This document shows, piece by piece, positions 56,501 to 64,000 of a stretch of DNA of 64,000 nucleotides. This DNA is from Xylocopa sonorina (Eukaryota; Arthropoda; Insecta; Hymenoptera; Apidae): NCBI RefSeq assembly GCF_050948175.1, contig NW_027490226.1:682001-746000 (forward strand), read 5' to 3'. The notes beneath the pieces are model-generated. The model was not told where the DNA came from, did not search any database, and saw nothing but the letters and a program-made list of their open reading frames with translations. Each line of letters starts with the position of its first letter. Positions within the stretch are counted from its first letter, which is position 1. The position numbers and the translations under genes were made by a program.

Positions 56501-59500
56501 ATCGTAGACGAGGAATGCATAACACTTCGCACATCATATTATATCTTACCATGAAACATAGAAATGAGATGCGATATCGCGTTTTAAGAAGCATGAGAAC
56601 TCTATTGCTACGATAGGTAGACATCTGCAAACGCTATTTCCTAGCGAGGAAGTGTCGCATTCACATTCATTTGAAGTGTAGACGAGGAATACATAACACT
56701 TCCCAATTCATATTATATCTTACCATGAAACATAGAAATGAGTTGCGATATCGCGTTTTAAGGAGCATTAGAAAGCTATTGCTACGATACTTAGATATCT
56801 GCAAACGCTATTTCCTAGCGAGGAAGTATCGCATTCACATTCATTTGAAGTGTAGACGAGGAATACATAACACTTCGCAAATCATATTATATCTTACCAT
56901 GAAACATAGAAATGAGATGCGATATCGCGTTTTAAGAAGCTTTAGAACTCTATTGCTACGATACGTAGACATCTGCAAACGCTATTTCCTAGCGAGGAAG
57001 TGTCGCATTCACATTCATTTGAAGTGTAGACGAGGAATACATAACACTTCGCAATGAATATTATATCTTATCATGAAACATAGATATGAGATGCAATATC
57101 TCGTTTTAAGAAGCATTTGAACTCTATTGCTTCGATACGTAGACGTCTGCAAACTCTGTTTCCTTGCAAGGAAGTGTCGCATTTACATTCCTTTGAAGTG
57201 TAGACGAGGAATACATGATACTTCGCAAATCATATTATATCTTACCATGAAACATAGAAATGAGATGCGATATCGCGTTTTAAGAAGAATTTGAACTCTA
57301 TTGCTTCGATACGTAGACTTCTGCAAACGCTATTTCCTTGCAAGGAAGTGTCGCATTTACATTCATTTGAAGTGTAGACGAGGAATACATAACACTTCGC
57401 AATGAATATTATATCTTATCATGAAACATAGATATGAGATGCAATATCTCGTTTTAAGAAGCATTTGAACTCTATTGCTTCGATACGTAGACATCTGCAA
57501 ACGCTATTTCCTTGCAAGGAAGTGTCGCATTTACATTCATTTGAATCGTAGACGAGGAATACATGATACTTCGCAAATCATATTATATCTTACCATGAAA
57601 CATAGAAAAGAGATGCGATATCGCATTTTTAGAAGCATTAGAACACTATTGCTACGATAGGTAGACATTTGCAAACGCTATTTCCTTGCAAGGAAGTGTC
57701 GCATTTACATTCATTTGAAGTGTAGACGAGGAATACATGACACTTCGCAAATCATATTATATCTTACCATGAAACATAGAAATGAGATGCGATATCGCGT
57801 TTAGGAAGCATTGGAACTCTATTGCTACGATACGTAGACATCTGCAAACGCTATTTCCTAGCGAGGAAGTGTCGCATTCACATTCATTTGAAGTGTAGAC
57901 GAGGAATACATAACACTTCGCAATGAATATTATATCTTATCATGAAACATAGATATGAGATGCAATATCTCGCTTTAAGAAGCATTTGAACTCTATTGCT
58001 TCGATACGTAGACGTCTGCAAACGCTATTTCCTTGCAAGGAAGTGTCGCATTTACATTCCTTTGAAGTGTAGAAGAGAAATACATGATACTTCGCAAATC
58101 ATAATATATCTTACCATGAAACATAGAAATGAGATGCGATATCGCGTTTTAAGAAGCACTAGAATGCTATTGCTACGATACGTAGAGATCTGCAAACGCT
58201 ATTTCCTAGCGAGGAAGTATCGCATTCACATTCACTTGAAGTGTAGGCGTGGAATACATAACACTTCGCAGATCATGTTATATCTTACCATGAAACATAG
58301 AAATGAGATGCGATATCGCGTTTTAAGTATCATATGAACTCTATTGCTACGATACGTAGACATCTGCAAACGCTGTTTCCTTGCAAGGAAGTGTCGCATT
58401 TACTTTCATTTGAATCTTAGACGAGGAATGCATAACACTTCGCAATGAATATTATATCTTATCATGAAACATAGATATGAGATGCAACATCTCGTTTTAA
58501 GAAGCATTTGAACTCTATTGCTTCGATACGTAGACATCAGTAAACGCTATTTCCTTGCAAGAAAGTGTCGCATTTACATTCATTTGAAATGTAGACGAGG
58601 AATACATATCACTTCGCAAATCATATTATACCTTACCATGAAACATAGAAATGAGATGCGATATCGCGTTTTTAGAATCATAAGAACTCTATTGCTGCGA
58701 TACGTAGACATCTGCAAACGCTATTTCCTTGCAAGGAAGTGTCGCATTTACATTCATTTGAAGTGTAGACGAGGAATACATAACACTTCTCAAATCATAT
58801 TATATCTTACCATGAAACATAGAAATGAGATGCGATATCGCGTTTTAAGAAGCTTTAGAACTCTATTGCTACGATACGTAGACATCTGCAAACGCTATTT
58901 CCTAGCGAGGAAGTGTCGCATTCACATTCATTTGATGTGTAGACGAGGAATACATAACACTTCGCAATGGATATTATATCTTATCATGACACATAGATAT
59001 GAGATGCAATATCTCGTTTTAAGAAGCATTTGAACTCTATTGCTTCGATACGTAGACGTCTGCAAACTCTATTTCCTTGCAAGGAAGTGTCGCATTTACA
59101 TTCCTTTGAAGTGTAGACGAGGAATACATGATACTTCGCAAATCATATTATATCTTACCTTGAAACATAGAAATGAGATGCGATATCGCGTTTTAAGAAG
59201 AATTTGAACTCTATTGCTTCGATACGTAGACGTCTGCAAACGCTATTTCCTTGCAAGGAAGTGTCGCATTTACATTCATTTGAAGTGTAGACGAGGAATA
59301 CATAACACTTCGCAATGAATATTATATCTTATCATGAAACATAGAAATGAGATGCGATATCGCGTTTTAAGAGGAATTTGAACCCTATTGCTTCGATACG
59401 TAGACGTCTGCAAACGCTATTTCCTTGCAAGGAAGTGTCGCATTTACATTCATTTGAAGTGTAGACGAGGAATACATGATACTTCGCAAATCATATTATA

Positions 59501-62500
59501 TCTTACCATGAAACATAGAAATGAGATGCGATATCGCGTTTTAAGAAGCATTTGAACTTTATTGCTTCGATACGTAGACATCTGCAAACGCTATTTCCTT
59601 GCAAGGAAGTGTCGCATTTACTTTCATTTGAATCGTAGACGAGGAATGCATAGCACTTCGCAATGAATATTATATCTTATCATGAAACATAGATATGAGA
59701 TGCAATATCTCGTTCTAGGAAGCACTAGAACTCTATTGCTACGATACCTAGACATCTGCAGACGCTATTTCCTAGCGAGGATGTGTCGCATTCACATTCA
59801 TTTGAAGTGTAGACGAGGAATACATAACACTTCGCAAATCATATTATACCTTACCATGAAATATAGAAATGAGATGCGATATCGCGTTTTAAGAATCATA
59901 AGAACTCTATTGCTTCGATACGTAGACGTCTGCAAACGCTACTTCCTTGCATGGAAGTGTTGCATTTACATTCGTTTGAATCGTAGACGAGGAATACATG
60001 ATACTTCGCAAATCATATTATATCTTACCATGAAACATAGAAAAGAGATGCGATATCGCATTTTTAGAAGCATTAGAACACTATTGCTACGATAGGTAAA
60101 CATTTGCAAACGCTATTTCCTTGCAAGGAAGTGTCGCATTTACATTCATTTGAAGTGTAGACGATGAATACATGACACTTCGCAAATCATATTATATCTT
60201 ACCATGAAACATAGAAATGAGATGCGATATCGCGTTCTAAGAAGCTTCAGAAATCCATTGCTACAATACGTAGACATCTGCAAACGCTAATTCCTTGCAA
60301 GGAAGTGTCGTATTTACATTCATTTGAAGTGTAGACGAGGAATACATGACACTTCGCAAATCATATTATATCTTACCATGAAACATAGAAATGATATGTG
60401 ATATCGCTTTTTAAGAATAATAAGAACTCTATTGCTACGATACGTAGACATCTGCAAACGCCATTTCCTTGCAAGGAAGTGTCGCATTTACATTCATTTG
60501 AAGTGTAGACGAGGAATACATAACACTTCGCAAATCATATTATATCTTACCATGAAACATAGAAATGAGATGCGATATCGCGTTTAGGAAGCATTAGAAC
60601 TCTATTGCTACGATACGTAGACATCTGCAAACGCTATTTCCTAGCGAGGAAGTGTCGCATTCACATTCATTTGAATCGTAGACGAGGAATGCATAACACT
60701 TCGCAATGAATATTATATCTTATCATGAAACATAGATATGTGATCGCGGTATCGCGTTTTAAGAAGCATTTGAACTCTATTGCTTCGATACGTAGACGTC
60801 TGCAAACGCTATTTCCTTGCAAGGAAGTGTCGCATTTACATTCCTTTGAAGTGTAGACGAGGAATACATGATACTTCGCAAATCATAATATATCTTACCA
60901 TGAAACATAGAAATGAGTTGCGATATCGGGGTTTTAAGAAGCATTAGAAAGCTATTGCTACGATACGTAGACATCTGCAAACGCTATTTCCTAGCGGGGA
61001 AGTAACGCATTCACATTCATTTGAAGTGTAGACGAAGAATACACAACACTTCGCAAATCATGTTATATCTTACCATGAGACATAGAAATGAGATACGATA
61101 TCACGTTTCAAGAATCATATGAACTCCATTGCTATGATACGTAGACATCTGCAAACGCTATTTCCTTGCAAGGAAGTGTCGCATTTACTTTCATTTGAAT
61201 CGTAGACGAGGAATGCATAACACTTCGCAATGTATATTATATCTTATCATGAAACATAGATATGAGATGCGATATCGCGTTTTAAGAAGCATTAGAACAC
61301 CATTGCTACGATAGGTAGACATTTGCAAACGCTATTTCCTTGCAAGGAAGTGTCGCATTTACATTCATTTGAATCGTAGACGAGGAATGCATAACACTTC
61401 GCAATGAATATTATATCTTATCATGAAACATAGATATGAGATGCGATATCGCGTTTTAAGAAGCATTAGAACACCATTGCTACGATACGTAGACATTTGC
61501 AAACGCTATTTCCTTGCAAGGAAGTGTCGCATTTACATTCATTTGAATCGTAGACGAGGAATGCATAACACTTCGCAATGAATATTATATCTTATCATGA
61601 AACATAGATATGAGATGCAATATCTAGTTTTAAGAAGCATTTGAACTCTATTGCTTCGATACGTAGACATCTGCAAACGCTATTTCCTTGCAAGGAAGTG
61701 TCGCATTTACATTCATTTGAAGTGTAGACGAGGAATACATGATAGTTCGCAAATCATATTATATCGTACCATGAAACATAGAAATGAGATGCGATATTGC
61801 GTTCTAAGAAGCAGATACGTAGACATCTGCTAACGCTATTTCCTAGCGAGGAAGTGTCGCATTCACATTCATTTGAAGTGTAGACGATGAATGCATAACA
61901 CTTCGCAAATCATATTATATCTTACCATGAAACATAGAAATGAGATGCAATATGGCGTTTTAAGGATCATAAGAACTCTATTGCTACGATACGTAGACAT
62001 CTGCAAACGCTATTTCCTTGCAACGAAGTGTCGCATTTACATTCATTTGAAGTGTAGACGAGGAATACATAACACTTCGCAAATCATATTATATCTTACC
62101 ATGAAACATAGAAATGAGATCCGATATTGCGTTTTAAGAATTATAAGAACACTATTGCTACGATACGTAGACATCTGCAAACGCTATTTCCTTGCAAGGA
62201 AGTGTCGCATTTACATTCATTTGAATCGTAGACGAGGAATGCATAACACTTCGCAATGAATATTATATCTTATCATGAGACATAGATATGAGATGCAATA
62301 TCCCGTTTTAAGAAGCATCTGAACTCTATTGCTTCGATATGTAGACATCTGCAAACGCTATTTCCTTGCAAGGAAGTGTCGCATGTACATTCACTTGAAG
62401 TGTAGACGAGGAATACATAACACTTCGCAAATCATATTATATCGTAACATGAAACATAGAAATGCGATGCGATATCGCGTTTTAAGGAGCATTAGAAAGC

Positions 62501-63024
62501 TATTGCTACGATACTTAGATATCTGCAAACGCTATTTCCTAGCGAGGAAGTATCGCATTCACATTCATTTGAGGTGTAGACGAGGAATACATAACACTTC
62601 GCAAATCATTTTATATCTTACCATGAAACATAGAAATGAGATGCGATATCGCGTTTTAAGAAGCACTAGAATGCTATTGCTACGATACGTAGAGATCTGC
62701 AAACGCTATTTCCTAGCGAGGAAGTATCGCATTCACATTCACTTGAAGTGTAGGCGTGGAATACACAACACTTCGCAGATCATGTTTTATCTTACCATGA
62801 AACATAGAAATGAGATGCGATATCGCGTTTTAAGTATCATATGAACTCTATTGCTACGATACGTAGACATCTGCAAACGCTGTTTCCTTGCAAGGAAGTG
62901 TCGCATTTACTTTCATTTGAATCGTAGACGAGGAATGCATAACACTTCGCAATTAATATTATATCTTATCATGAAACATAGATATGAGATGCAGCATCTC
63001 GTTTTAAGAAGCATTTGAACTCTA

Positions 63025-64000
63025 TTGCTTCGATACGTAGACATCTGTAAACGCTATTTCCTTGCAAGGAAGTGTCGCATTTACATTCATTTGAAATGTA
63101 GACGAGGAATACATATCACTTCGCAAATCATATTATACCTTACCATGAAACATAGAAATGAGATGCGATATCGCGTTTTAAGAATCATAAGAACTCTATT
63201 GCTGCGATACGTAGACATCTGCAAACGCTATTTCCTAGCAAGGAAGTGTCGCATTTACATTCCTTTGAAGTGTAGACGAGGAATACATGATTCTTCGCAA
63301 ATCATATTATATCTTACCATGAAACATAGAAATGAGATGCGATATCGCGTTTTAAGAAGAATTTGAACACTATTGCTTCGATACGTAGACGTCTGCAAAC
63401 GCTATTTCCTTGCAAGGAAGTGTCGCATTTACATTCATTTGAAGTGTAGACGAGGAATACATGATACTTCGCAAATCATATTATATCTTACCATGATACA
63501 TAGAAATGAGATGCGATATCGCGTTTTAAGAAGAATTTGAACACTATTGCTTCGATACGTAGACGTCTGCAAACGCTATTTCCTTGCAAGGAAGTGTCGC
63601 ATTTACATTCATTTGAAATGTAGACGAGGAATACATATCACTTCGCAAATCATATTATACCTTACCATGAAACATAGAAATGAGATGCGATATCGCGTTT
63701 TAAGAATCATAAGAACTCTATTGCTGCGATACGTAGACATCTGCAAACGCTATTTCCTTGCAAGGAAGTGTCGCATTTACATTCCTTTGAAGTGTAGACG
63801 AGGAATACATGATTCTTCGCAAATCATATTATATCTTACCATGAAACATAGAAATGAGATGCGATATCGCGTTTTAAGAAGAATTTGAACACTATTGCTT
63901 CGATACGTAGACGTCTGCAAACGCTATTTCCTTGCAAGGAAGTGTCGCATTTACATTCATTTGAAGTGTAGACGAGGAATACATGATACTTCGCAAATCA
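63025..64000 (+). repeat. Trimer higher-order repeat (522 bp) at the window end
   Basis: Marker variants recur at 522 bp (3 monomers): TGAAATGTAGACG at 63092 and 63614, and the CATGATTCTTCGC variant near 63285 and 63807. The trimer appears to continue past the window. Confidence 0.8.

Larger units (their letters stand above)
36542..64000 (+). repeat. Satellite array segment S4 (27.5 kb)
   Basis: About 158 monomers of the 174-bp unit run on the same strand as S1-S3 and continue past the window end. There is no gene, RNA or element in it. Monomer classes alternate: a class with GATGCGATATCGCG, a class with GATGCAATATCTCG that is usually followed by TTTGAACTC and GCAATGAATATT, and a 175-bp class with GCGATATCGGGG and AGCGGGGAAGTAT. 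The subregions listed separately show its higher-order structure. In-frame stops at three recurrent places limit the open frames to under five monomers. Confidence 0.97.

Noticed and set aside
36542..64000. CRISPR array or bacterial repeat system
   Set aside because: The repeats are contiguous 174-bp monomers without repeat-spacer alternation, and no cas-like gene is present.
36542..64000. Hammerhead or other small ribozyme in the satellite
   Set aside because: I looked for the CTGATGA and GAAA core in both strands of typical monomers and did not find it.

Overview
The window is satellite DNA of a eukaryote, most likely an insect or other arthropod (inferred from the Ty3/gypsy-type elements; the species is not recognised). 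No host gene is visible. There are two components: a tandem array of a 174-bp monomer, and three full-length LTR retrotransposons of one Ty3/gypsy family nested in it.

Layout: satellite segment S1 (1-2849); element copy 1, plus strand (2850-11988); S2 (11989-15819); copy 2, minus strand (15820-24824); S3 (24825-27608); copy 3, plus strand (27609-36541); S4 (36542-64000). The satellite totals about 36.9 kb, roughly 212 monomers, all in one orientation. The elements make up the remaining 27 kb.

Each element has LTRs of 1507-1615 bp (TGTAACG...GTGACA), a primer-binding site 13 nt inside the 5' LTR, a 439-codon gag with two CCHC knuckles, and a pol frame in the order protease, reverse transcriptase, RNase H, integrase. 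A hairpin and a purine tract precede the 3' LTR. There is no env. The pol frame does not stop at the LTR: its last 97 codons lie inside the 3' LTR. Copies 1 and 3 have open gag and pol. Copy 2 has one single-base frameshift in the integrase region. Copies 2 and 3 have 4-bp target duplications (AAAC, CCAT) and the satellite resumes in phase. Copy 1 has unmatched flanks. Three of the four distinguishable junction sites fall within 11 bp of the 174-bp monomer.

Sequence differences show the copies are mosaics. Copy 2 has LTRs that disagree with each other (an 81-bp indel plus SNPs) and a 5' end that resembles copy 3. The satellite is organised in higher-order blocks, with duplications at offsets of exactly 2+1 bp, 3, 4, 48 and 68 monomers. 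A stretch at about 40.5-44.3 kb is dense in 1-bp indels and may be poorly polished assembly. The whole has the look of centromeric or pericentromeric heterochromatin, which is inference only.
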